Origin: Rallus limicola
Lineage: Eukaryota; Chordata; Aves; Gruiformes; Rallidae
Direction of reading: 5' to 3'
Length of the DNA: 64,000 nt
Assembly: GCA_022605955.1 (NCBI GenBank)
Contig: JAKCOZ010000008.1
Span: forward strand, 19,897,583 to 19,961,582
Positions 48,201-61,387 of the stretch are shown piece by piece. Position 1 is the first letter of the stretch. Every line of letters begins with the position of its first letter. A program made the position numbers and the translations under genes. The notes below the pieces were generated by a model, which made no database searches, was not told where the DNA came from, and worked only from the letters and a program-made list of their open reading frames with translations.

Positions 48201-51200
48201 TGAGCCTCCATGAATTGGTTTTTAAACATAGTTTCACAGGTTGCAGCAAGGATACTGGAAATAGTTGTGTGCCATTACAGGAAGTTTCCAACACCAACTA
48301 CTCTTAATGTTTCACGTCTGTGTGATAAAAATGCCAGCCCCTCAAACTAGGTCTTTAAAAAAATAAATATTTCAGGACTTCGAGGGGGATTTCTTTATTT
48401 CTGAGGCTGCTGAGATGCAGTTAACTGCTTCTGGTCTGTAATGCTGGGAGGGTATTTGGAACAGGGAATGGAGTAGGAATGTTATCTTGAAGTCAGGTTC
48501 TGCCTGGGGATGGTGGTGGTGACTCTGCATGAGCAGGTGAGGGCTTGAGCCCAGTTCCGGTGAGCTCTGCAAAATGAGATGGGCCACCCTCTGCTCAGCC
48601 CCAGCCTGTGGGACAAAGCTGTCATTATTTCATGGAGATTTAATGGTGCATTATGAAATGAAAGTTGCAAGGCCTGCATGGCTATAGTCTTTGCTTTCAC
48701 TGCGTGTTAACCATGGGGTGAGTAATTGAATGCTCATCCATGTGTGATTCTCTGTGCTGCCACAAGCTCATTATCAGCATTAATGTGCTGAATTCACCCA
48801 AGCCTCCGTAATGGTGCTGTATCTGGCCACCACAAGAAGTACTGCTTTGTCCCTGTCTCAAGATGCTAGCCAGCAGTTCCTTGTAGCTGTTGGAAAATCT
48901 CAATGTATAGAATTATTACAATTCTTTTCTGTGCTAGTAAAGCTGCGCGCTAGAATCTAAGCTCTGCCAAGAAATTAGCATGCTTACATAGCCAAGCGGC
49001 TGTCTGCTGGTCAGATGCTGTGGCTGTATTATTTTATTTTAGTATGAGGGATGGGTGCAGCTGAATAAGCACTGCATAGTGTGAGACTGAGAAAAAGAAC
49101 AGGGGAATAAAAAGTAGAGTGCTTCAAGTGAGATCTCAGGTCAGTGGAAAAGTGGTGCCTGGAGGGTTTCATGGTGTATCTGGTATCAATAGCTACCTGG
49201 TTGCTCCCCTTTCTTAAAGGTTTTCCCTGAAGGTCCAAGGGCTGTATCTACTTTGCCACATATTACTAGCAAAGGTGTGTGAATGAGGGAGTGTGCCAGT
49301 AATGAGGACAAAATAAATATGCAGTAAGGTAGGGCTGCCATGGGAAGAGGCAGCCTTTCCCTCTGTGAGGGTAGGTTGTACAGAAAGTGATCTTGGGAGT
49401 TAAGAAAAACTTCTATTGACATTTTCCATCATGTTCTTGATCTCTACAAGACCCAGTCATATCTGCTAATGCACCACTCACTTTTGGAGACCAGTGATTT
49501 CTGAGATCAACTGACCTGCTCTCTGAGTGGTTTCTCAAGTGTCCCTGTTGCATCATCCCTTGATACCATGTTGTAGATCCCACAGTGTGGTTCCTGTGAC
49601 TCAAGTTTCCTGCCAGTGGCATTTGTGTCCTTGTGGCTTCAGCCACTCCTTAAAGAGGCTAGTCAGCTCTCCTGGGAGGATCCATAAACATATCCTGCTA
49701 CATGTAGCATGGGGAGGAGAAATCAACTCCACAGTTGGAATGTGAATTGGAAATTGAAGACATGTTCCCTTCTGCTCGGCAGGGCAGTGCCGGTTGCCAA
49801 AAGTGGATTGATCACTATCAAAGGTGAATGTGAGGATGGAAAAGACAAACCAATTTTTTTTACATCTTCACATCTTTATTTGGAGAAGAGGGGAAAACAA
49901 ATTTTAGCAACTGTTTCAGGCAGGTTTTTTTTAGGGTAAATGACAAAGCATTTTGGTATGCAGGAAACAACTGCTTCCCATCCAGAGTTTTTGGGCACTT
50001 GAAAGGAAACAAGGCAACTCCAAACCTCTAGAGTGAAACAATTACAAAGACTAATTATTCTCCCGGTAAAGCTTTTAAAGAGTTTCTCTTGTATCAGGTG
50101 GAATGATGATTCCTCTACACCTCAGTAATACTGCTGTGTTTGGTTTGCAAGAGTTTACCTCTGTTTGGCAGTGGACTGCACTGGAGTTTTATGAATTTCA
50201 TATCTACTAACAACACATTGTATTTGGAATATTCTATGTAATTCAGTCCCCAAGATACCTAATTAGATGGCAAAATAATCAAGAATATTTATTGCAAAGT
50301 TTCATGAGGAGACTTGAAATTCTGTCTATGCTGCAGAAATCAGGGAAATGCCAGTTTTCAGAATGTTGTTTTTCTGCTTTACAAACAATGGAGCCTTTTC
50401 CCCTAAATCCTTATTATGTTGATGGGCTCAGTCACTTGTCTGTTGGTTCACAAGGACCCACGTCTTAGCTGCATGTTTGGTGCGTATCTCAGACAGTGTT
50501 TGTGGTTGTGTACAGGCTCTCACAGCCAGAATTCCGTGTCATTGCAAACTCTTCCTGACCTCAGCGAAGGTCTCCTGCCTTGTGTGTCAGCACGCCAGGG
50601 ACTTCTGGAGTGCAGAAAGGGGGGCCAGCAAGTCAGATACGAAATTGTATTTATTGAGTAGAACTGGAGGACAGGCAGAGACACAAAAACCTAAGGGATC
50701 TGTTAGCAGGTGAAGTACTGCTGTGCAAGTGCAGTTCCCTTCATGTGTTACACAATGGTTTGAACAGAAACAGAATTGACTTTGTTAAATCCTCAAACTG
50801 CCCAAGCCTACATCTCACTGTGGCTGTAACACTGAGATTGCCTAATCAGCAGGAATTCTATGTCTGGATGGGGGAGCTCCTGCACTGGAATTAAGGGTGG
50901 GATGGGCAGCCAGAAATAGAATAATTTGCAAGCCGAGTTTGGGCTTTTAAAGAAGCTGAAGCAGAGGCAATTTGTTTCACTCCTGTATTTGTTAATAGCT
51001 GGTTGGTGCTGACCAGCACAGTTTGCCAGTGCAGCCCAGGGCTGTCAGGGATTGCCTGTGTGCTTTTTCCAGATGTCAGTCACAGTAGCAGCTATGGGGT
51101 CCTGGCCAGAGAGCCTAATTCCTCCAGGTTCCCTCTGTCTCTGGATCCCTGTCTGGGGAGAGGTTTCTCATGTGGGATGAGGCATGGATTGGTTGAGGCT

Positions 51201-54200
51201 GTAAACAGGAGAGGTGAAAACACCTGAGAAAACTTTTTGTCCTCTCAGTTTGCTAAGGGAAAAGAACAGCGCGGGAACTTCCCACCACCTGACGTGAGGG
51301 GGGTGATGGCTGTAAATGGGTGCTAAGTCCTGTGGAAAGGAGGAGCAGAGGAACATGTTAGCTCCCCTCTAACTTCACCACTGAGTGCCAACAGGTGCCA
51401 TAACTTTGTTATTTTACTGATTCTGTTTCATTTTCTTAGACAAGCCTGGACAGTGTTCTTTTTTCAAGCATATCTCAAGAGATGGTCTGAGGTGCTATGT
51501 GTGTGTTGTTCATGGAGTGGTGGGCTGTTAGTGTGTTTTCTTTAAGTTACATTTGAGATTTTCAGTGTTTTAAATATTAAGATTCTAAGAATAAATAGAA
51601 TGGAAATTAACTCCAGTGCATTAAAATTAGCTTTTGGAGAGGAAAAAGGATGTATAATTTAAACAAAATTTTGACCCAGCGAATACCTAAAACTTCCAGA
51701 GAAATCCCTCTTCTGTGACCAGGGCCAAGATTCATCCTGCCACTGATATTTCTGAGATTAAAATGTAAATAAGATTAAAATAAATATTCCATACTTTCTA
51801 CATATGTACTAAGGACAATTTTAAAAAGCCTTTTCATGCTGCTACTTGAGTAATTCAGTAACAAAGTCCCTGTGTACTGTCTTAGGAGTGGCATAGTCCC
51901 ACTTTGATAGATGTGATCTTCATTAGAGGCTTCCAGCCACATTTTTGTGTGCTTTCTCCCATTTTGCAGGTCAGATAAGAAATCAACCCATTCAACCTTG
52001 GGAATTTCAGGAAATTAATTGACAAAGGGGGGAAAAAAAAAGAAATGCAGTGCTCTGTTAAAATCTATTAAAAGGGTTTTGGGTCTGAAATCATGGGTGC
52101 CTCCTGTTATGTATTGCTCAGATCTGATGGCAGTGGCCAACCCCAGTAATTACTTTCAGTTTACTTTACTTTTCTAGCACAGAATAGATATGTTATCAAG
52201 CAATACTAAAGCATAGCAAAATATAGGGAGAGCGGCTTGAATGTCAGCCAACATGACTTAACTAAGGGCAAATTATGCCTGAAAAATTTAGTGGTATTCT
52301 AGGAGAAGGTTGCAGCATGGGTGGATAAGGTTGGTGTGATTGTACCATAATGATTTTCTTTTCAAAGTAAATTGTAGAGCTCTCTTTTGCAAATTGTGCT
52401 TTGGTGAAATTTCCTTCAGGTCTGTTCTTTACATTTTACTTAGTTTCTTGTAAAATTAGATCACTGAAATGCCATATCCATCACAACAGTACTGCACATT
52501 CTTCACACGTGTTCATTCAATACCTTCATTCAATAAAACAGATGGGGATGAGCTCATAATAATACTTAAAAAAAAAATCTTTGTTCCTATTAATTCTTTT
52601 AATGGATTATAAGATGTGGTTTAGAAATGAGATCCATCATGACAGTTTGTTTGTTTCTGCTCAGTGTATGAAATTCAAAACTTACAACAGCACCTTCGTG
52701 GGACAGAAATATTTTAGAACTAGAGCTGTGTGTGTCACCCTGAAATTGGGTCTTTGGCTTAATCTTTTTGTGTAGAGTTGCCCAGATTAAGTAGAAGATG
52801 AAAGCAGTATTATGCTTTATGTAAAAATGGCAAAACTTTCCAAGTGCCTGCAACTACCACCTAAAAAGCTGAGTTCTCAGAATAGTGAGGAGGAAAAGAG
52901 GACAAGATAGGAAAGAAAACATATCATCTCAGAAAGAACAGGCCTGTGGATACAGAACTCCTAATGCATTTTAATATGTCCATAAGCAAAGCTCTGCTAA
53001 ATCAAATACAGTAGAAAGAACAGATTACTGCTGCTTGCTAGAATATAAAGTGGGGTTTGTTCCTCTTTTGAGTAAATTGCGCTGTATTTCATGATAGGGT
53101 ATGTTATTTGGGGGAGGAAAAAAGTCTGTCTCAATGTGTTGCAATGTCCTTTGCTGGAAGAAGAGTAGAGCAGAGAGGGGTGTCATCTACCATTCCACCA
53201 GTGTCATTAAGCAGGTGAAACAGAAGTTTCTACCTGTTGTTGAAATGGTGTAGGGTTTACTGTGTGTTCTGGTGCATTTGCACCAGAGGGACTAGGCTGG
53301 GCTCTGGGTTCAAATTTTCAGTTCCCTTCTAGTCCATAGCTCTTCACCCTTGCTGAGGAGGAGGGTATTATACAGTACTTGGGCTAGTGAGAGTGCTGCA
53401 TGTGCAATCCTGCAGCGGGCTGGAAAGACATTATTTGTGTAGGTTTGTCATTGAAGTGTGTGAGTGTCAGACTGAAGGTGATCCAGTATGACTAAAATTT
53501 TATCATAGCTTAACACTAGACTCATTTTTACTGTTGTTGCTAATCAATGATGGTCACGTATCGAGCTGAGACCTACAGGCGAAAACCCGTTTGAATGAAC
53601 ATTTTGATAGTTTTGGTATGTTTGTATTTTTGAGACGTGATTAGGGTTTGTTAAGCAATGATGTAGCAGGTTGACTTTTTGTGATGTGTTTTAGGATGGA
53701 TTCCAGAGGTCACATCATGCCTTCATTGGAAAGTTAACTCAAGAAAATGGGAAGCTTTGGTCTGAGGGTCAGTTTTGGACTTCCTAAACTGTGAGGGAAA
53801 GCTTCATATGATTTTTAAACATTTTGCTACAAAAATAACTTGTAAAATGCTCCTGGGAGACTTGCATTTGGATGGGAAAAATTAGAAATGAGCACAAACT
53901 TAAATTGCAGGAGTTGCTCATGAGCAGGTTGATCACAGGCATCAGCTTTGAAGAAAAGGCTTGAGGGCATGTTAGAAAAGGATGATGTGTCAGTAACCTC
54001 AGAGGAATCATTTACTGCAACTGAATGCTTCTCAAGTTGAAATAAAGGACCTAATTTATTTCTGTTGCCTATATAAAAGCTGAAATCATATGTAGCCCTC
54101 AAAATAGTGTGCCACTTTGTACTTTGCAGTTCAGCTTGATGACACTTTAAAACTTAGTTCTAACTTCTCCCTTGCAGAATTATAAAAAGATTTTATTTGT

Positions 54201-54408
54201 TGTAACTCTTGTTGTATCTGCAAGTGAAATAATGCCCCTTAGACTAAGAGCAAGCATGAGGTGTAATTTCTGAAAAGGATCTTATTTTACAGTGGCATTT
54301 GGCGTGTTCACAGTATTTCTATGTGTTCAGGATAGAAACATAAGGCAACAACAAACCAAGATCACTTACTTGTCACAGTACAAGTTTTTTCTATAATGTA
54401 TTACTTAC
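42212..54408. other. Stretch without a convincing exon
   Basis: About 12 kb of AT-rich sequence with short homopolymers. A segment near 50160-50205 on the minus strand ends at GAG/GTAAAC and reads MKFIKLQCSPLPNR, but its acceptor is poor. Exons linking 54409-54513 to 42122-42211 would be expected here if both are real; I could not place them. Confidence 0.35.
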
Positions 54409-54513
54409 TAGCTTTGCCTTCCAAGTGCAAGGTAGATACTTTAAAAGCTCATCAAATGCATTAATGGGACTTCCAAATGAAGTTGTGGAAACCAAAGGAC
54501 AGTCATTCAGAAA
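54409..54513 (-). CDS. Well-supported internal exon, 35 codons
   Basis: Exactly 105 bp between a textbook acceptor (GATCTCTCTCACACAG, AG at 54515-54514) and a GTAAGT donor at 54408-54403. It is phase 0 at both ends. The peptide includes FLNDCPLVSTTSFGSPINA and ELLKYLPCTWKAKL, which reads as genuine protein. It is separated from the cluster at 22-28 kb by about 26 kb in which intermediate exons are only weakly supported, so membership in the same gene is inferred from strand and style. Family not recognised. Confidence 0.55.
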
Positions 54514-57500
54514 CTGTGTGAGAGAGATCAGTTGGAAAAAAAAAAGTAAAATAGGAACTCTGTATAGCAGAAGTCAGTAGTGTGAAATTAGAAAGAAGGA
54601 TAAATTAGGTTCTGATCAAAGAGTTGTTCTATAATGGATAAGTATAGGCAGCTGTTTTAATCCTAAAATAATGTGCCATCACTAACAGATTGACATTTGA
54701 GGGTGTTTCATCATAAGGCCTGCTTGGAATGATAGTCATGATGATATAATTTTACAGTACTTTTTCAGAGGCAAAAGTATATGCAGGTGCAGCTGGGCAG
54801 TGGAGAACCAGGCCTCATTCATCCTTGGGTGATAAGCATACATGGTTCCTGCGCTCTTCTGCTCTGAGAAGGAGCCTGCATAGTTCCAATATCAAAGGGC
54901 CAGCGCTCTGCTCCATTCAGAGGAGGTCATTCTGAGCCTCACTTGTGTCTAAAGAGTAACGATGGATATTAAGAGAATGAAGATAAATATGTGGGTGGGC
55001 AAAAGAAAGATAGTAGCATAAACCAAACTCCCAACTAAAAAGGTGTTAAAGCCCTCCTTTCTGGTTTCCTGCTCATCACTGGCCACAGGCTGTGTCCCAC
55101 AGTTGCAGAGTGGCAGTTAGACAACAAGAACCACAAAAGGTGACAACAGAGCAGCAGTGTTGTGCTGGTTGGGCTGTCCACATGTGGTGACATGGAGCAC
55201 CCAGTCTGCGTGGTTTTGCACCAGATGGTTGTGTTTTGGGAAGGAGCAGGAGGAGGGAAGGGAGATGTAGCCCTGTGTTTTCTGTCTTAATGCATGTACC
55301 ATTCAAAAGGGAGGATGGATGCTGTGCAGGAGTTGAGGTTGTGTTCACAGCATTCAGCAGTCAAACTATTTCTCCAAAAAGACTATTCTGGAAAATGTTG
55401 TCCAGAAGTCAGTTGTCAGGCGTCCACAGGCCTTGTTTGAGACTTCTGGAGATCTCATTTTGAACATGTTTGTTTTAAATAAGTGAGTAAATTCCTATAT
55501 TTAGCAGCTGACTAGAGCTTCTGTTTTCTATGTATTTATTCGTATGCCTAATGATATTCCAGTGATTACTTCCTTTACAATTAGTGGAAGTACTCATATA
55601 ATAAAGTTAGCATATGTGCATCTACAGGAGCAGGGCTTAAATATCACTAAATTGTTCATTTCTCTTCCCAACTGCTCCCTCATTATACAAGATAAATAAT
55701 ATGAATGAGGAGAAAAAACAAAGAAGTCAAGAAATTAAGTTTTATAACAAGAATTACAGTGGTTACTGCTTTATAGAGGAAGAAAAGGAATGAGGTGTGT
55801 GTTTATGAAACAGGTTTTTAAAAAACCATGGTGGTTGTATTTTCCCTTTAGAGAAGAGAGATGATCTTTCTCTTAGATGATCCAGAAGTGCAGTTTTTTG
55901 GAAAATAAATTATTTGCAGCTCCTAATGCAAAAGAAAAACCCCAAAGCAACCAAAAACCCACAAACTTTTTCAGGTACTTTCAGTTGCCTCTGTCCTAGC
56001 TAATCTTTCTTGTTATACCCTAGAAACATATAAGCTTCCTCTTGTTTATATCTGAAAAAGCTATTCCACTTTTATTTCCTCTAGAAGATCATGGAAAAAA
56101 ATCTTCAGTTTTTCTACAGTTAAAAGCTACATTTCTGAGGAACAGATTTTCAAATAAAGGTCTTTTTTTTTGGTTTGGTTTTTTTTTAATACCTTTGAAC
56201 AATGAACTTCCATTCTGCATAATGTACTTCTGAGTGCTATAAAGTTTAAAAGGGTCAAATCTGCAGTGTGTGGAAAAGCAGTAAGTGTGCTGCTTAACAT
56301 ACAGAGTCATTCTATTGGATGCAGCTTCTGAATGTTATGGATTATGATGAAATGCTGTGATGGATATTATGGATTAGAATAAGTAGTATGTTGACTAGAC
56401 AACACAGTGGAACTTAAGTAGTTTAAGTGCCATCCTTTTTGCTGCAAGGGACATACCTGCCTAGTCTGAGAAAAAGCACAGAGCCTTTCTTATTTATGTA
56501 GGTATTATCGATCTGTGCTGAGAACCCCCTTCTTTTGTGGTGACAGAGCTTGATCCATTGGAAGGCTATTGCTCAACCAGGAGTGTGCAGTCATCTACAG
56601 TTCTTAAGTATGATAATGTGGAACTGCCAAGAATTTTATAGCTATGAATGTACACTCATATAAATATCACCTGAGGTTATGTCTTTCTAATGAAGGCATG
56701 TGGAGACAAAGCACACAAATATTTAGGTGTTGGCTTATTGTAGTTACGCAGCTTCTTTAACATGAGAGATGCATGTTGTCTTGTAAAATGTTTTGGAAGT
56801 GCTTTTCTGAGGTGCTGTACGAATAACAAGTGCACATGGGTAGCCCAAGTTCTCATCATGAAATAGGAGATTAAAAGATGGTAGTGCTGATCTGTGAAAA
56901 TACAGAGCATTCAGGAAATTGGTGTTACTTGAAAAATGACTCCTTTATACTGATGTCATTGCTGGAAGATGAGCAGGAGCCCACAGAAACTAAGAAGATT
57001 TTCATGGATTCCTGCTTTCTAAGAGGACTTTGAGACCGCCAGGTGAATTGTAACAATGAGGCAGTTGCTACTAGCAGCCCCTGTCAAAAGAGTAGGTGCT
57101 CTGGGCATTGTTTATACTAGTGAGACTTCCAGCCTGGCTGGCAATTGGGAGGGTGAAGGGAGCAGGAGATACTTGTAAACTTCTGAAGGGCAGACATGAC
57201 TTCTGGGTTTGTGATGCTGCTTCAGTTCCTGAGGTCACAACTTGATAAGACTGGGGATAAGGAACAGCCTGTCATTTTCAGGCTCTGGTTTGGCAATTGC
57301 ACATGTTCCAACAGCACCCAAGCACGTAATTATGCACACGGCAGTAAAGATTCCATGTGTGTTCATCCTGTTTGCTTAGTGCATCATCAGTCGATTCCGT
57401 GTTTTCTTAATTGTGAGTTTTAGATGGGTTTACTGCTCTTGTGATTTGAAGGACTGCATGTATGAAATTGCTGAACTTCCCCAAATGGAATTTTAACTGT

Positions 57501-60500
57501 CATTTATCAGGGTACCAGAGGAATAAAGGGGAGCACATTTAGAACACTAGTTTGAAATAGGGTCTTTGGGAGAATTATGGAAACTAAACAGACTTCTAAG
57601 CCGGGAACATGATAGGAATTGTAATGAGAACAGTATTAGCTGATACATGGAAAATACAAAGTTTGCAAAGGGACATCACGCCTCTTGGAAGTCTTTCAAG
57701 CATGCAATAAGCCTGCAGATAAGATGAGTCAGTTGCCACAACCTCCTTGTATTTTCTGGTTGTTTTGAGCCCTTGAGAATTTAAACTGGTATTCAATACA
57801 GAGATCCTTTTGTAGATATAGAGCTGGGAGAAGAAAAGAAAGCCAATGGGAGGAATGCCTATTTTTCAGGGAGAGATATATCCCAGAGTGATGTATGCTG
57901 TTTGCCATGTTTAAAGACCTAAGAAGGGATGTGGGTATATAGGGAGATAGTGTTTGCTGCCTCTATAAAATTAGTTGTGTGTTAAAACTAAAGCTGGCTT
58001 TAAAGAAAAGTTTTGCTGTATATGTGAGAAATAAAATAGCAAGACTGAGGTCTGTACTGTACAGCAATATGCTTGAAGTAAAAAATTGACCCTGGATTAA
58101 TTAATTGCATTCAGGATCTTGATCTTCCTGTGGTAAGTCTGCTGTCACCTTAGTGTTTAGTAGCAGGCAAAAAGCAAATCATAAAATCAGGAATTACAAA
58201 CTAAATGCCATATAAAATGGAGCATATAATCATGCCCATGTCTTAGCTGCATCTTGAATGCTGCGTGGTGTTCCCACAATTCTGTCTCAAAAGGCATGTA
58301 CTGAAATGATAAAAGTACAAAGAATGCTCAAAGTGTTTAGAAATGTGTGATTTCTATTTGAGATATGAATTGGACAAGGAGTCTTTTGTGTGAGCACAGA
58401 TGAGTGAAATGGGGTATGTCAGAAGCTTATAAAATAAGATGACTAAGGAATGTTCATTCACTTATGATCATATAATACAGTGGAGACACAGTGAGGTTAT
58501 TGGGCAGGGGAGTTTGAAGCAGAAAGTTCCTTTTCACACAGTGCACAATTTAATTGCATATCATGTTTCCATAGTTGCTGTAGAGGCCAATAACATAATT
58601 CTAAATATAATCTAGATTATATAAACTAGAAACTGTCAAAAAATACAGAGGTCTGAATGAACCCGTGGACAAAATCCATAACCTGCAAGGTACTAGCAGG
58701 AAAGAGTAAGAGAAGGAGCACTCTATTACACACTCCTTCAGGTGACTACTGGCAACTTTAAGGCAGGTTATTGGACTAGTGGAATTTTTTCCTGAGTCAG
58801 TATTTCCATTTTTTAAAAAAACTGTAATAAAATTTAAATCACATTGTTATAATTGCTGGGGAAGGAGGGGAGTTGCAATGTATGAAACTCTGCCAGGGTC
58901 CTATTGAGACTTTTCCACAGTATTGGTTTATTAAGAAAAGTGAATATTTACCCTGAACCTTCAATAAATCACAGCTCTAACTTTGAACTTCACAGGTTTC
59001 AAGATTTAGAGAAGGCTGAGAGTCCACCTGTGTATCCCTAAAACATCACAATGTCTTCTGCCATTGCACCTCTGGAGCTGGGTTGCCAATGAAGCTACAT
59101 TGCTATAATGAGACCTTCCCAGCTGTGTCTTCCTCCTGAATGCCTTCACTCTGGTAAAATCCCTGCAGAGAGTGATTTATGGTAAAGGTAATGCAGTCTG
59201 TCTCTCTTTTTGGAATTAATCAAGAAACCTCCTAGTTTCTTCACAGGCCATGCCCCCTCTTTCTCAATGGGTCTTGATCGTTCAGATAAAGAATGGTGCA
59301 ACAGAGATTGCTAACATACTCCCTCTCTTTTGAATTGATTGTCGAGGATGTGTGTAGGCCTAAGTTCTAGTCTTGATTTACTAATCACAGAAATAAAAAT
59401 ATGATACTGAAGCTTTGTTGAAACTTGTCATACAATATACTAAAAACTGCTGTTGACAGAGTAGTAATAATGAAAAAAGAAAGATGTGGCTAGATATTAA
59501 CCTCATGCTAACCAGAGTAAAACATTCCTTATACTAAGAACTGAATGTCTTGAGTTTCATGATGCCAAAATTATAAAGATGTTTGGATATCTTATTTTCC
59601 CTAATTTTTTTTTACTACTTCCTCCCCCACCCCGAATGCCATTGCAAAAATGCATTCTTCTATTACTATGACAGCTTATTAGGAAGAAATCAAATGCTTT
59701 TCCAAGGAGTATTGTGCTTGTTCTACAATGAAGTCTTATTGAGGGTGTTTATTTCTGTTGAGTATGTTCAGCTTTTTCCTGCTGATACAACTCTTAGCTT
59801 ATGCTGATCTTAGCTTATCCACAAAAGGTGAAAGAACTCAGGTACTTCTCAAATGAAGTGTGTGTTAAAGTAATTCTCCTAGTGGGCATGTTGCTTTTCT
59901 ACCTTGTACCTCAAATAGCAACAGACTGCATGTAGACAGGGAACAGGACACTAGCTGAAAATAGCAGATCACCTTATGATTATGCAAAATCAGCAAAAAT
60001 ATGATTATGCACTCAGCAAAAATGGCAAAATGACAGAATGAACACGCTGAAACTATGCAGCATTCCCTATCATAAATTTTAGCAAAAAGCTGTTGTTCAA
60101 ATTAAATCACAAATATATCTTCTATTACAATGAAAAAAAAAAAAGGAATATGGCTATGCACCCAGCAATACTAATCAAGAAGTAGAACTACTGCTGCTAA
60201 GCAATGTGGCAATTGGCTATTAAGGCTACATAATGCTATAGGGGTATTATTTAAAATGTACTTGATGCTTTTATTACTTACAATAGAGTGTTTTTATGTT
60301 CCTACTTCACCACAGTGTTTTGACTTCTAGATAGTCTGTTACCTGTGCATCTAGGGAAGCCTTCTTAATTGACTTAAATATTAATTCCTGTACTTTATCC
60401 GTACTACTTCTACATGCAAGTTATGGTTAATAGTTACACATATCTGCCAACTGGCTGCCTCCTGTAATAGCTTCTTTTTCTGATACTGAACAGATTGCTA

Positions 60501-61342
60501 AGTGAGCAAACTTTCCCTGTGAGATTGATACCCTAATTCTTACCCAAAGCAGCTGCCACTTTGGCATCCTGAAGCTGAAATAAACTTGGCGTCCAGCCTC
60601 AGGAACACAGGATCGGAATGGCTTGCAGTCACTGCTGACAGGCACAGGCTTGTACCATGACCTGATCCCACTGTGTGGTGATTGCACTGCCATGTGCAGT
60701 TGGTCAGCAAGTGCTTGTAACATCTGTTGATTGTTTATTGTCTGCAGAACATCCATCTGCTTGGATTACTAGCTGCAGCTACACCTGGCAGATGTGGTAC
60801 TTGTATTCCCACAAATGCAGACACATTGGTTCCTTCTCTGAACAATGGTCAGCTGGCTCCAGGGGTAAAGGGCTTGAAAACTAACCTGTTGAAGGTTGGA
60901 GTGGAACTGAGAGAACTCCTTGGATCTTTAAATATTGTATGAAAATGAAGTGATGAAGTGGAACAGAAGATGATTTTTTACACTGAATGCTTATTCTCTG
61001 GTAATTACAGCTGCAACCCACACTGTACTGCAAAATTTCCCAGAGATGGGGAGTCAGAAAGTGTCGTCAGGGACATTAGCATGCGTTTTACTAGCAGCAT
61101 GTTACTCAAATGATGGGAACTGTCAGCCAGTTGTGCATATGATCTGCTATCTCACCTCAGAGTCTGATAGTTGTGCAGAAGTGAACTTGTGAATTTTCAG
61201 ATTTAGAGGGGACTTTTATAACAGGGAGAATCCACAAAACAGATCTGGCTGTGGGTTCTGTGTAGGTTCCCTCTATGATACTGAGGCAATCTTCCTTGAG
61301 TAGGCCATCAGTCTTTTCCACCTGGAGATAATACTGCCATAC
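54514..61342. other. Probable intron or intergenic sequence
   Basis: No repeat family, RNA gene or exon recognised. A plus-strand open frame at 60747-60942 follows an acceptor-like TTTATTGTCTGCAG, but it has no donor and ends in TGA; the opposite strand is also open there. Confidence 0.4.
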
Positions 61343-61387
61343 CTCATAGGGGAAGAATGAAAATGCTTGGAGATAGTCCTTTATGTT
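61343..61387 (-). CDS. Candidate exon, 45 bp, donor uncertain
   Basis: An excellent acceptor (TGTATTTTCCTTGCAG, AG at 61389-61388) starts a frame reading NIKDYLQAFSFFPYE up to a possible GAG/GTATGG donor at 61342. The frame stays open much further (to 61157) and ends in TGA just before another donor-like GAG/GTGAGA at 61155. The short form is phase 0 at both ends and would join 54409-54513; the long form would end translation. Either could be wrong. Confidence 0.28.
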
